Source: Furfurilactobacillus curtus (lineage in GTDB: Bacteria; Bacillota; Bacilli; Lactobacillales; Lactobacillaceae). From it: DNA of 64,000 nt. The translations under genes and the position numbers were made by a program. The notes below the pieces were generated by a model. The model saw nothing but the letters and a program-made list of their open reading frames with translations, had not been told where the DNA came from and searched no databases. Of this stretch, positions 50,275-58,528 are shown piece by piece. Within the stretch, counting starts at the first letter, position 1; every line of letters starts with the position of its first letter. The stretch covers positions 20,872-84,871 of the forward strand of contig NZ_BQXO01000007.1 in NCBI RefSeq assembly GCF_045862785.1. The letters are read 5' to 3'.

Positions 50275-51036
50275 GTGGAAAAGAATTTTTTTGAGCGGAA
50301 GGATGATCGACGACCAATGCCAATCATCGATGATAATGTTTCGATTGGTCGACTTTGGGGACTGTTTATTTTTCCGATTGGCGTTTTTACTTGCGTTGTA
50401 TTAGTTTCAAAGTATTATCCGATGAATAGCGTATGGCTTCAATTCGTTGTACTGGCGTTAGTACCGACAATTGTTTTATTGAGTTCATATCGGCTAATTA
50501 GTGGGCAACGACCATGGGCATTGTTCGGACGTGTGACTGGTAAGGAATGGCGGCACACATTGATGATGTTTGTTTTGCAGGTTGTTTATGCCGTCGTCAT
50601 GCAGTCTGTCTTTAGAGCACTTAATGTGACGACTGCTAAAAACCCAGCGGGGATCGGGCTGAATGGTGAACATCGTTGGTCGGTCTTTTTCCAACAGGCG
50701 TTTAATGATTTATTTGAACTGATGAATGAAGAGTTTTTAGGGATTTTTATTTTCTTGGCTTTTGCGGCCGTTCTAATGAAGCAATTTCATTTTAGACGTA
50801 ATGTGGCAATCTGGGGTTCCTTGGCGGTTTCAATTATTGTTTTTGGCATGGTTCATTTTGCTGTCTATCAGTGGAATTTAATTCAGATGTTGGTTTTAAT
50901 TGGCGTTACTCGTCTTTTTTTGACAGGAGCTTATTTGTATTCAAAAAGCATTTGGACTTCATTTGCAATGCATTATACTTTCGATACGATGTTCTTTTTA
51001 ATGCTGGCGGGAGCGACATGGTTCAGGCACTTGTAG
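50275..51036 (+). CDS. CPBP family intramembrane metalloprotease homologue
   Basis: The product is 253 aa with seven to eight membrane segments. The CPBP (Abi/CAAX-like) motifs are visible in reduced form: LMNEEFLGIFIFLAF (motif 1 EE, but without the usual Arg of EExxxR, about residues 150-164), FGMVHFAVYQW (FxxxH, about 190-200) and AMHYTFDTMFF (late His, about 230-240). Members cleave prenylated proteins or bacteriocin precursors, or act in immunity. The N-terminus is unusually charged (FFERKDDRRPMPIIDDN). Start GTG at 50275 behind GGAGG, spacing ten. Confidence 0.82.
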   Translation: MEKNFFERKDDRRPMPIIDDNVSIGRLWGLFIFPIGVFTCVVLVSKYYPMNSVWLQFVVLALVPTIVLLSSYRLISGQRPWALFGRVTGKEWRHTLMMFVLQVVYAVVMQSVFRALNVTTAKNPAGIGLNGEHRWSVFFQQAFNDLFELMNEEFLGIFIFLAFAAVLMKQFHFRRNVAIWGSLAVSIIVFGMVHFAVYQWNLIQMLVLIGVTRLFLTGAYLYSKSIWTSFAMHYTFDTMFFLMLAGATWFRHL

Positions 51037-51107
51037 TAGTTGACATTAATGAGATTGTTTTAATACGCCCGCTGGTTCATCGACGAGAAAGATTGTAAAA
51101 GCACCCA

Positions 51108-51162
51108 TAAAAAATAAACACTGATTGTTGCTCCATCGGCAACGACCAGTGTTTATTTTTAA
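51108..51162. terminator. Bidirectional terminator
   Basis: Stem AAAAATAAACACTG/CAGTGTTTATTTTT with inner TTGTTGC/GCAACGA, between the CPBP gene (+) and the Spx-like gene (-). Confidence 0.85.
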
Positions 51163-51272
51163 TCACAAAGCTACTATATAAATAGGCTAATAAGTGAGTT
51201 GTTTTGAATTAGATAGCTGGTTTATTGTTAAAAATAGTTAAGTGAACGGCCTTAACTTGTTGCCACAATTAA

Positions 51273-51701
51273 TCAACTGGCATCCGTATCGTTAAGCGCT
51301 TTCAATAACTTTGAGAATTCAGCTTCGCGTGTCTGGCGAGGGATGAAGGTCCGAACCTCATTGATTGAAAAGCCAGTTTGAAGAAGGTGGTGTTGGTAAT
51401 CGAATATAATCGGAAAATGCAATAATGTAGCATCATCATGAATAAAAGATAAAAGTTCATGGAGTGGCATTTCATCAAGATTATGGTGTTGTGTTAAGGC
51501 TAAGTATGAAGAAGATTGATGGGATAAAAGGCCGTCAACGCCATTTTCAGAAGCGGCCAACATTTGCTTTAAATCATTTAGATCAATTTTGGTACCAGTG
51601 CGGCTGATTGGATGTTCACGAAATTCAATCCCGTGTTCATTAAGAAAATTCACTGCCCGTCTAGAAGGTAAGTTAGAAGTAATAGTGTATAAGTCAATCA
51701 T
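51273..51701 (-). CDS. Spx/ArsC-like protein lacking the redox cysteines
   Basis: The product is 142 aa and follows the Spx layout: IDLYTITSNLPSRRAVNFLNEHGIEFREHPI (thioredoxin-like first half), a central helical insert, and LLHFPIIFDYQHHLLQTGFSINEVRTFIPR (Spx RPI-like strand and tail with FIPR). Spx binds the RNA polymerase alpha-subunit C-terminal domain and senses thiol stress by a CxxC at residues 10-13. Here that position reads NLPS, and the whole protein has no cysteine, so it cannot act as a disulfide switch. ATG follows GAGGGGGG. It is divergent from the MarR gene at 52084. Confidence 0.82.
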   Translation of the reverse strand: MIDLYTITSNLPSRRAVNFLNEHGIEFREHPISRTGTKIDLNDLKQMLAASENGVDGLLSHQSSSYLALTQHHNLDEMPLHELLSFIHDDATLLHFPIIFDYQHHLLQTGFSINEVRTFIPRQTREAEFSKLLKALNDTDAS

Positions 51702-51754
51702 AATAATGGCCCCCTCATATTTGATTAACCTGAGTATAATACTTTTAGTAAACC

Positions 51755-51778
51755 TTGTACATCATTTAAGTTGTACAA
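51755..51778. promoter_or_regulatory. TTGTACA repeats in the Spx-like promoter region
   Basis: TTGTACA occurs twice (51755-51761 and 51771-51777), 16 bp apart. Read outward it is also an inverted repeat, TTGTACA/TGTACAA. It lies 55-75 bp upstream of the Spx-like ATG. The 382-bp gap 51702-52083 is otherwise AT-rich and holds no ORF. Confidence 0.4.
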
Positions 51779-52040
51779 AATAAATTTTTTTATGGATGGT
51801 TAAGACTGGTATAGAGCGGTTTAGACCAATGCTGCCATCAAGAAAATATAGTTCACCCGGTTTAGCATATATGGTGGAACTAGTTATCATTGGATATTTT
51901 TAAGCGCGAAAATGATGAAGAATTTCCAAAAAGAATTTATTCGATCAGTTGTATATACAGCAAAGTGGTATAGTATGGCTATCGATTTATTGATATACCG
52001 GCTTAATATTTTTTGTACAGTGAAATTGTCTAATGATTTT

Positions 52041-52054
52041 TAAAACCGGTTTTA
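52041..52054. promoter_or_regulatory. Perfect 14-bp palindrome before marR paralogue 2
   Basis: TAAAACCGGTTTTA lies 29 bp before the ATG at 52084, where an autorepressing MarR protein would be expected to bind. Confidence 0.45.
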
Positions 52055-52083
52055 GTTAAGTGAAATGTTTGGGGGAGTAACAA

Positions 52084-52557
52084 ATGACAGATTTAGAACT
52101 GATGCGTGCATTTGATGAGGAATATCTTTTCGTGGGTCGCTTTTTGAGCGAGTTTATTTCCGCTCCAGATCGTGAATATGGTTTGTCGCACGAGCAGTGG
52201 CTGATTTTAGAAGCAATTGAAGAACATGATCGGTGGTTACTCGCCGATTTAGCTGACATGCTGCATGTAACTCGGCCGGCGGTTTCTTCGAAAATAAGTG
52301 TGTTGGTACGAATGAGCCTCATTGAACAACAAGAGGATCCCGAAGACCGGCGTAAGAAATTTCTGAAGCTCACCGACAAGGGGAGAAAAATCTTAAAAAA
52401 GCTCCGAGATATCCATGCCCAACGTTTTCAAGAATGGCTAGCGGTATTGGGACGCGAAGAAGCGCAACGAGCATTGCTTATTGTACAGAAAATTGAAAAA
52501 GAATTAGTACCGAATGATCCATGGACAAATACGCAACATTTGCGAAACCATGAATAA
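52084..52557 (+). CDS. MarR family regulator (paralogue 2)
   Basis: The product is 157 aa. FDEEYLFVGRFLSEFISAPDREYGLSHEQWLILEAI leads into the HTH WLLADLADMLHVTRPAVSSKISVLVRMSLIEQQEDPEDRRKKFLKLTDKG (about residues 50-100). It is clearly paralogous to the gene at 52906: both share WLLADLA-ML, TRPAVS/SRPAVS, QQEDP-DRRKKFL. The C-terminal tail is about 14 residues longer (NDPWTNTQHLRNHE). ATG follows GGGGGAG. It has its own terminator, so the two genes are separate units. Confidence 0.88.
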   Translation: MTDLELMRAFDEEYLFVGRFLSEFISAPDREYGLSHEQWLILEAIEEHDRWLLADLADMLHVTRPAVSSKISVLVRMSLIEQQEDPEDRRKKFLKLTDKGRKILKKLRDIHAQRFQEWLAVLGREEAQRALLIVQKIEKELVPNDPWTNTQHLRNHE

Positions 52558-52591
52558 ACAGTCAATGATAACGAATAGAGCCATATATAGA

Positions 52592-52628
52592 AGTAGTGTT
52601 TGGAATTAACCAGACACTACTTTTTTTG
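52592..52628 (+). terminator. Terminator of marR paralogue 2
   Basis: Stem AGTAGTGT/ACACTACT (plus TTGG/CCAG) followed by T7. The rest of the 348-bp gap 52558-52905 is very AT-rich, with no ORF, and should contain the promoter of paralogue 3. Confidence 0.82.
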
Positions 52629-52905
52629 TTGCAAGTAAGCCAAGTGACGTGGCATACCAGGAGTGATGCTACAAAATGATTTAAAAAACATTGTGATAAA
52701 GATACCATTTATAAAGATGATGGTGTAATATTTAATTGATTATTAGCAATATAATATATTTTGAGTAACTTTTTTAGCGTGTAACATAGCTTTGGTATAC
52801 AATTTAACAAATAATTTATTAAGGATGAAACGTTTATTTCGTTAGTCTTGATGGTCGTATCCTCAGATAAATGAGGTTAAAAATGATTGATTAGGAGAGT
52901 TCTTT

Positions 52906-53337
52906 ATGACAGACAATGAATTATTTTCAGCTTTTGAACAAGAATATTTTTTTGTTGGACAGTTTATTAATGACTTTGTCGGGGTGCCGGACAAGGCCGC
53001 AGGAATTTCACATGAACAGTGGCTTATCATGAAAGCCATCAAGACACACGAACAGTGGCTGTTAGCGGATTTGGCCAAGATGCTACGGGTCTCTCGCCCG
53101 GCCGTATCGGCTAAAATCAGCGGCCTGATTAAGTTTGGTTATATTCGTCAGCAGGAGGATCCGACTGATCGACGTAAGAAATTCTTATACTTAACGGACA
53201 GTGGCGAAGCGATTGTTGAAAAGCTAGATCAAGCTCATCAAGATCGGTTTCAAAAGTTGGCTAAAACGCTGGGGAAGCAACGGTCAGAAAATTTGCTGAG
53301 CGCGATTCAAACGATTGAGTCAGCGATTACTGCTTGA
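52906..53337 (+). CDS. MarR family regulator (paralogue 3)
   Basis: The product is 143 aa. FEQEYFFVGQFINDFVGVPDKAAGISHEQWLIMKAI precedes the HTH WLLADLAKMLRVSRPAVSAKISGLIKFGYIRQQEDPTDRRKKFLYLTDSG (about residues 48-98). It is closest to the paralogue 350 bp upstream, consistent with tandem duplication. AGGAG precedes the ATG. After its TGA the same frame stays open for another 42 codons with coding-like composition (see the next entry). Confidence 0.88.
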   Translation: MTDNELFSAFEQEYFFVGQFINDFVGVPDKAAGISHEQWLIMKAIKTHEQWLLADLAKMLRVSRPAVSAKISGLIKFGYIRQQEDPTDRRKKFLYLTDSGEAIVEKLDQAHQDRFQKLAKTLGKQRSENLLSAIQTIESAITA

Positions 53338-53466
53338 GAGGCAGAGTTTCAAACGGACAGTGATGATCGACAATGGAATGGCCGAGCTTTTGCGATTTTA
53401 CTGGAAACGATCAATACAGCTGGCGATCCTTGGCACCATTTCTTATTTGGCACCAAGCAATATTAA
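53338..53466 (+). pseudogene. In-frame coding-like remnant after the marR stop
   Basis: Directly after the TGA of the third MarR gene, in the same frame, 42 sense codons read EAEFQTDSDDRQWNGR and on to GDPWHHFLFGTKQY before TAA. No ATG, GTG or TTG lies in the frame. It looks like the 3' end of a lost gene or an abandoned C-terminal extension. I do not recognise the source family. Confidence 0.35.
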
Positions 53467-53474
53467 TTCGAAGC

Positions 53475-53524
53475 AAAAAACGGTTTGATTTCCGATAATT
53501 CCAGGAAAATCGAACCGTTTTTTT
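53475..53524. terminator. Bidirectional terminator
   Basis: Stem AAAAAACGGTT-GATTTTCC-type (53475-53492 with 53503-53524) with A- and T-tracts, between marR paralogue 3 and lplA. Confidence 0.82.
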
Positions 53525-53567
53525 GCTACTAACTAAGCGGGCCCCTAGCTCATTTTTTACCCGATAA

Positions 53568-54593
53568 TTAATGACCTAAAATCAGATTTACGAGCTCTTC
53601 AACCGGCATGTTGCCGATATTGCTCTGATAGTCACCGGCAGTTAGGGCAGCTGTGAGACCTTGCTGAGTGAATGGCACACCAAGCATGACTGCATCAACG
53701 ATCGCCGGATCGCCACCATTGATAAAATCACCATACGTTTTGAAAGCGGAAATTCGCTGATCGTTTACGCTAAAGTTGAAGGCCACCGTGCCAATATCAA
53801 AATGGTGACTGCGGTACTGGTCGTAACCAGGGTTCTTGCCGAAGTTCCAAGCATCAGTGTCATATTTACCGGCGAGACGCTGATCAATGATCGACCAGTC
53901 ATGGTCATTAAGGTGGTAAGTTTCGATCTTTGACAAATCGTTAACGTTAAAAACACGTTTCAATAATTCTGTTCTAAATTGTTCAATGGACAGATTTTGA
54001 AATTCAGGTCGCAAATAAGACATGATATTAGTCACCCGACTATTCACTGAGCCAACTCCTTTGGAGGCTAATTTCTCCGCATCCGGCGTCAAAACAGCGG
54101 AAGCAGCTTCAAGATTCAAGTTGTACATTAAGGTGCCACCAGCTGCGAAGGCATCGCCAGCTTTAAACATCGTCATCCCAGAGAATTTTTGGTTGCCAAG
54201 CACCATATCATTTCGGCCACGAAGCTGTGCTTGAGTGGCCCCCATGGCTTGTAAGGCTTTTAAAATTGGATCTGCGAAGACATTGAAATGGCCAAAATCA
54301 CTGGTGTCTCCGATAACAATATTTTCAAAAATTAAATTTCCGAAGTCGTGATAGACAGCGCCACCACCAGAAGTGCGACGCACAAGTTTGATGTTGTGAT
54401 CTTTTAGGTAAGGCAGGTTGACTTCGTTATAGGCATTTTGATGAACGCCGATAATAACTGCTGGTTGGTTGACATAAATCATTAGACCATGGCCGGATAA
54501 GTGTAAATCATTGACTAGATAGTTATCTAAAGATTGATTAACGATGGGATCATAGACCGGTTGACCATTGCGCGTTACATCATATAAGAACAT
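53568..54593 (-). CDS. lplA: Lipoate-protein ligase A
   Basis: The product is 341 aa, full length. It catalyses ATP-dependent lipoylation of E2/GcvH domains via lipoyl-AMP. The core VRRTSGGGAVYHDFGNLIFE (about residues 69-88) and the catalytic Lys loop RNDMVLGNQKFSGM (about 125-138) are intact. AAGGTLMYNLN and VNSRVTNIMSY follow, and the C-terminal accessory domain covers about 255-341 (YRSHHFDIGTVAFNF). GGAGG precedes the ATG. It is the second lipoate ligase in this window. No PDH or OGDH genes are near. Confidence 0.95.
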   Translation of the reverse strand: MFLYDVTRNGQPVYDPIVNQSLDNYLVNDLHLSGHGLMIYVNQPAVIIGVHQNAYNEVNLPYLKDHNIKLVRRTSGGGAVYHDFGNLIFENIVIGDTSDFGHFNVFADPILKALQAMGATQAQLRGRNDMVLGNQKFSGMTMFKAGDAFAAGGTLMYNLNLEAASAVLTPDAEKLASKGVGSVNSRVTNIMSYLRPEFQNLSIEQFRTELLKRVFNVNDLSKIETYHLNDHDWSIIDQRLAGKYDTDAWNFGKNPGYDQYRSHHFDIGTVAFNFSVNDQRISAFKTYGDFINGGDPAIVDAVMLGVPFTQQGLTAALTAGDYQSNIGNMPVEELVNLILGH

Positions 54594-54888
54594 CTGTGTC
54601 CTCCAATTTAAAAATGTATTCGCTTACACATTTTATTCTACGACTTTTGGGAGTCATGAGACTAAATTAAATGAAGCTCATGGAGCAAAAAAAGCATGTT
54701 GACCAGCCCCAACATGCTTTGCTTGCGTGTAGCGTAGCTCGCAAACGTTCTTAGTGTACCATATTTAAATATTTGTTCTGCACATTTTCGTGCAGAAACA
54801 TTTTATAAATAGTACAATTTGTTTGATGTATTAATAAAAATTAATGTGATAAGGCGTGATGGGATCATGATTTTGGAGATGAATGTGC
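54594..54888. other. Divergent region between lplA and the surface-protein gene
   Basis: Contains a minus-strand terminator-like hairpin (54685-54721), a perfect hairpin TTCTGCAC-N6-GTGCAGAA at 54776-54797, and AT-rich promoter-like sequence. No ORF is supported. Confidence 0.5.
54685..54721 (-). terminator. Terminator-like hairpin in the lplA leader
   Basis: Stem AAAGCATGTTG/CAACATGCTTT (54691-54701, 54710-54720) followed on the minus strand by T7. It lies 92 bp upstream of the lplA ATG with no minus-strand gene before it, so it could be an attenuator or end a short leader RNA. Confidence 0.65.
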
Positions 54889-56211
54889 ATGCAAAAAGAA
54901 ACTGAACGAGCCCGACCAGGCTTGCAGCAGTTAACAATGATGATGCTAGCGGTGAGCGGTGTTGTTTTTGCGACAACCGCCAAAGTGTTGGCTGATCCGA
55001 TGATGCAAACGACTGTGTTAACTAACCAATCGAATACATTGTTTGGTAAAACCAGCCTAGGCGATACAAGTGCATCCAATCAGAGTGGTGAAACCGTAAA
55101 TCAAAATCAGTTAGCCATCGAGCGCCAGGCAATGGCGTCAGCTGCTGAGGTTGTCAACCAAGCCCAAGCTACGAATAGTTCTGCCCAACAAGTTGTCAGT
55201 CAAGCGGTGAGTGAAGTAACCCAAACAACTAGTTTGGCTGATTCGGCCGTCAGTGCTTATCCAGAACAACCAGCATTGCAGCAGACTGCAATGCAAGCAA
55301 GCTCACAACAGCAACAAGTTGGTAGTGAGACGGTTAAAATTAGTCAAGTAGCTAATGCGTTAACTTCCCGGGCGACAGCTTTTGATCGTTTGGCACAATT
55401 CAGCGGAGACGATCAATTACTTGTAAGTGCTGTTAAGCAGGCAACTTCGATGGCTGGAGATTTAAGCTTATTGGCCGACCAAATGCGGTCGTTTGCCATT
55501 ATTGCAAATGGTTGGCGAGTGATGGCTGGAAATAATGTTCAAACTATTCAACAGTTACTGTTGAACCTTCCAGCCCAGCAGAGTGGTTCCTTGACCGGCC
55601 AACCAGTCATGCTTTGGCAGCCGAACTTTGAACATTTTATGCCAACGGTCAGGGAGCCAGGGGTTAAGACATCTATCCTGAAGGCTTCGTCACCTCAAAG
55701 TTCGAGCAATCAAATGTACGTGAACGCTGTGACGATGCAATCACAAGCGATGCCTAAGGAAACTGGTGAACATTCACAGGGCATTCGGTTATCTGAACAG
55801 ACAGCTGTTCAAAGACCAGGTGAGAGAAAGGCACATGTCAACAAACAGCAGGGGATCTCGTCAAAGACCCACCATCGACATACGAGAGTCATCAATCGAA
55901 TAGTTAAATCGAAAAAAGTAAGCCGCCTGAACGAATTGAGACAAACACTGCAATTTATGGGCGTCTTAGCAATGATTCTAGCCGTAACATTGATTTATCG
56001 AATGATTATTCGCAAAGTTATTGTTATTAAAGATGGCCAGTATCTCATTTCCCGTAATGGTCAGGTTAGGTTTGCATCAGTTAGTGTTAATTCAGCAACT
56101 GTACTTTCGAGCTATTTTGCAGCTAAACATTTATTGAGTGGTGAGCATGGATATGTGATTGTTTCTGCTCATAAATTCAAGACAGCGATTCGTAAAAAAA
56201 TTAGAAAATAA
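54889..56211 (+). CDS. Secreted, membrane-anchored Gln/Ser-rich surface protein
   Basis: The product is 440 aa. An N-terminal signal peptide (LTMMMLAVSGVVFATTAKVLA, cleavage near residue 34) leads into a Gln/Ser/Thr/Ala-rich extracellular region (about 35-345), then one membrane helix (about 357-376) and a 60-residue basic cytosolic tail ending IRKKIRK. Residues around 122-137 (SAYPEQPALQQTAMQAS) resemble SQYPDNGSLQSLATVAS of the serine-rich adhesin at 62319. No LPxTG is present. It heads the run to the glycosyltransferases. ATG at 54883 is an alternative start. Family not recognised; an adhesin relative or adhesin-export partner is inference. Confidence 0.75.
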   Translation: MQKETERARPGLQQLTMMMLAVSGVVFATTAKVLADPMMQTTVLTNQSNTLFGKTSLGDTSASNQSGETVNQNQLAIERQAMASAAEVVNQAQATNSSAQQVVSQAVSEVTQTTSLADSAVSAYPEQPALQQTAMQASSQQQQVGSETVKISQVANALTSRATAFDRLAQFSGDDQLLVSAVKQATSMAGDLSLLADQMRSFAIIANGWRVMAGNNVQTIQQLLLNLPAQQSGSLTGQPVMLWQPNFEHFMPTVREPGVKTSILKASSPQSSSNQMYVNAVTMQSQAMPKETGEHSQGIRLSEQTAVQRPGERKAHVNKQQGISSKTHHRHTRVINRIVKSKKVSRLNELRQTLQFMGVLAMILAVTLIYRMIIRKVIVIKDGQYLISRNGQVRFASVSVNSATVLSSYFAAKHLLSGEHGYVIVSAHKFKTAIRKKIRK

Positions 56212-56350
56212 ATTTTTAAAAGCCTGTCAAATAGGTCACGAAATCATTTATACAACTATTTCTTTTAAAAATAGTTTTGCTAAGGAAAGATATTGTTGTA
56301 GTATTGTTTTTATAAAATGTTTACATTTCTGTTGTGTAGGAGATAGTGGG

Positions 56351-58483
56351 ATGAAACTTTTCGGTAGAAAGAAATATGATAATCTCGTTGATTCACTAGC
56401 CAAACGCGAAGAAGATGATACATCGGCCCAAACCAAGGATGCTGTTGCCAAAACGGTGGCTGCTCCTGATGCGCCTGAAAAATCTGCGGAGAGTGTGCAA
56501 TCGCAAGCAAAGTCAAACGCTAAAGAGGAAGACTCCGTCGCCTCATTGTCTGGCTCTTTTGCCATGCTTGGTGGTGCCGAGATTGTTTTCGGTGGCGATC
56601 CGAGGTCGTCACAAACGACCATTAAAATTGACGCAGATCAGGATCAAGCAGAGGCAGTTAATCAAGCAGACGCCGATTCATCCGCTGAGCCAAGAGATGT
56701 ACAGGACCAAGCAAGTGCTAGTCCGTCTACGGGTACTGATACTGGTAGTGATAGTTCCACTGAAGCTGAGTCAGTGGAGACAAAAGATGAGCCACAACAG
56801 CAGGAAAAAGATAACGAAGATGAAGTTCTTGCTGCGGTTAGAAAAGCGGCTGGTTTAGCGCCAAAAACGGATGAAAATACATCATCGATTACAAAAGCAG
56901 ATGCAAGCGATGATCAACAACAAGAGGATGCCATGACAGACGCAGAAAAAGCCGCTAGTACGGCGACTAGCAACGTAGATTCAACAGAGCCAAGTGATGA
57001 AAAGGTAGCAGCCAGCCAAGTAAGCGAAGCAGCTAGTCAGGTTGATGATGAGAGCAAAGACCCTTCTGCCACGGTTAAATCGGAAAATGACGGTAGTGAG
57101 TCAGCTGCTGATATGGATCGAGATTTATCTGATCAGGATAGTGAGACAGAAGATCAAGTTATTGATGCTAGCAACGTGGATTTCAGTGCGTTGGAGGCCG
57201 AGGTAGTTGAAAGTGATGAAATTCACCCCATCGATTCTGATTTGGATGAAGAAAAGCATACTGACGATGATACATTGACATCAATCGACGAAGCTGTTGA
57301 TGAAACTAATACTGATACCGCAACAGTCGATTCAATTGATCCAGCCCCAGAAGAAATTTCGGATTCGGTTCAAGCAGGTCAGGATGGCGTTTCCCAAGAC
57401 ACGGCTGCAAGTTCTAGTGTGGAACAGCCAACCCCATCAAAGGAACAGCCGGTCGCCAGCACCGCAGATTCTGTGGAGGTAACCATTCCGGAGGATCCGG
57501 ATCGTGAACTGACGGAACCGGTTGCCCCAAGTGATACTGAGAATGAAGAGCAACCAGTGAGTGTTCAACAGAGCCAAACACTGGTTAACGCCACCATTTC
57601 TCAGCAATACAATAACGTGCTTTCACAAAATAGCTTATTACTCTCGCAAATTGAGCGGATGCAAGGCGTCAACGATAAGCTCAATAAGCAAATTAGTCGG
57701 TGGCAGGAATATCGTAATGAGGCGACTGGCTATATCAACAACATTACGATTAAGAGCCAGGATCAAGTCCTGAAGTTAAAGAAGAACCAAGAAAAAGAAC
57801 TTGATGATGTTAACGAAGCCTGGTTACAGAAATTTGATGAACGGTCAGCAGAAGTCGATCGAAAGTATCAAGAGTTTGAAAAGCGGATTCAAGGCATCAT
57901 CGCTACTGAAAGCCAAGAAAAGGCCGATCTGCAAGATCAGATTACTAAACTTCAAAAAGATAACATGACGCTCGACAGTGAAGTCACTACGCGCGGTTTT
58001 AAGATTAATGAACTCACCGCAAGCCTCGATGAGTTGAAACAAAGTAATGAAGACTTAGAGGCGGCCAAGCGTGAATTGACGGATGAATTAAGTAAGGCTG
58101 TCAATGATTTGAATATTGCGGCAGAGCGTTCACAGTCTGCAACTAACGAGGTAGCGGTACTCAAGAAGGAAAATGCCGACTGGAAGGACAATTTAGCTCA
58201 AGCCAAGGTTGAGTCACTAAACGCCTTTAATAAGTCAGAGAGTCGTATGGGCGCTACAATTGCTGAATTGACAGAAAAATTGGCTAAGGCGGAAAGCGAT
58301 AAACAGCAAAGCCAGAATAAGTATTCAGCCAGTTTACAGCGGCAACATGAACTTGAAAGTACGGTCAGTGATCTGAACAAGCAAAATAAGACGTTGCTTG
58401 ATCAAATCAGCGAAATGGAAGCCGGCGACACGAAAGACTATATGAGTGTGCCAACGTTTGAAAATGATTTTCCACAAATGTAA
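56351..58483 (+). CDS. Acidic, low-complexity, coiled-coil cytoplasmic protein
   Basis: The product is 710 aa starting MKLFGRKKYDNLVDSLAKRE, with no signal peptide or membrane helix. Residues ~20-410 are disordered-looking and rich in Asp, Glu, Ser, Ala and Gln. Residues ~415-695 form a long coiled coil (NSLLLSQIERMQGVNDKLNK, LDDVNEAWLQKFDERSAEVD, LTASLDELKQSNEDLEAAKR, with heptad Leu/Ile spacing). AGGAG precedes the ATG at 56351, and upstream in-frame codons are non-coding. It lies 139 bp after the surface-protein gene and 45 bp before the first glycosyltransferase. I know no family. A scaffold or chaperone for the adhesin glycosylation machinery is a context-based guess. Confidence 0.75.
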   Translation: MKLFGRKKYDNLVDSLAKREEDDTSAQTKDAVAKTVAAPDAPEKSAESVQSQAKSNAKEEDSVASLSGSFAMLGGAEIVFGGDPRSSQTTIKIDADQDQAEAVNQADADSSAEPRDVQDQASASPSTGTDTGSDSSTEAESVETKDEPQQQEKDNEDEVLAAVRKAAGLAPKTDENTSSITKADASDDQQQEDAMTDAEKAASTATSNVDSTEPSDEKVAASQVSEAASQVDDESKDPSATVKSENDGSESAADMDRDLSDQDSETEDQVIDASNVDFSALEAEVVESDEIHPIDSDLDEEKHTDDDTLTSIDEAVDETNTDTATVDSIDPAPEEISDSVQAGQDGVSQDTAASSSVEQPTPSKEQPVASTADSVEVTIPEDPDRELTEPVAPSDTENEEQPVSVQQSQTLVNATISQQYNNVLSQNSLLLSQIERMQGVNDKLNKQISRWQEYRNEATGYINNITIKSQDQVLKLKKNQEKELDDVNEAWLQKFDERSAEVDRKYQEFEKRIQGIIATESQEKADLQDQITKLQKDNMTLDSEVTTRGFKINELTASLDELKQSNEDLEAAKRELTDELSKAVNDLNIAAERSQSATNEVAVLKKENADWKDNLAQAKVESLNAFNKSESRMGATIAELTEKLAKAESDKQQSQNKYSASLQRQHELESTVSDLNKQNKTLLDQISEMEAGDTKDYMSVPTFENDFPQM

Positions 58484-58528
58484 AGCCACGTTTAATTCAT
58501 TATTCTTAATTAAGAAAGAGGTTTTTTT

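Noticed and set aside
56415..56858. 147-codon ORF in another frame of the acidic coiled-coil gene
   Set aside because: Shadow frame created by the low-complexity Asp/Glu/Ser codons of the real gene; no ribosome site.
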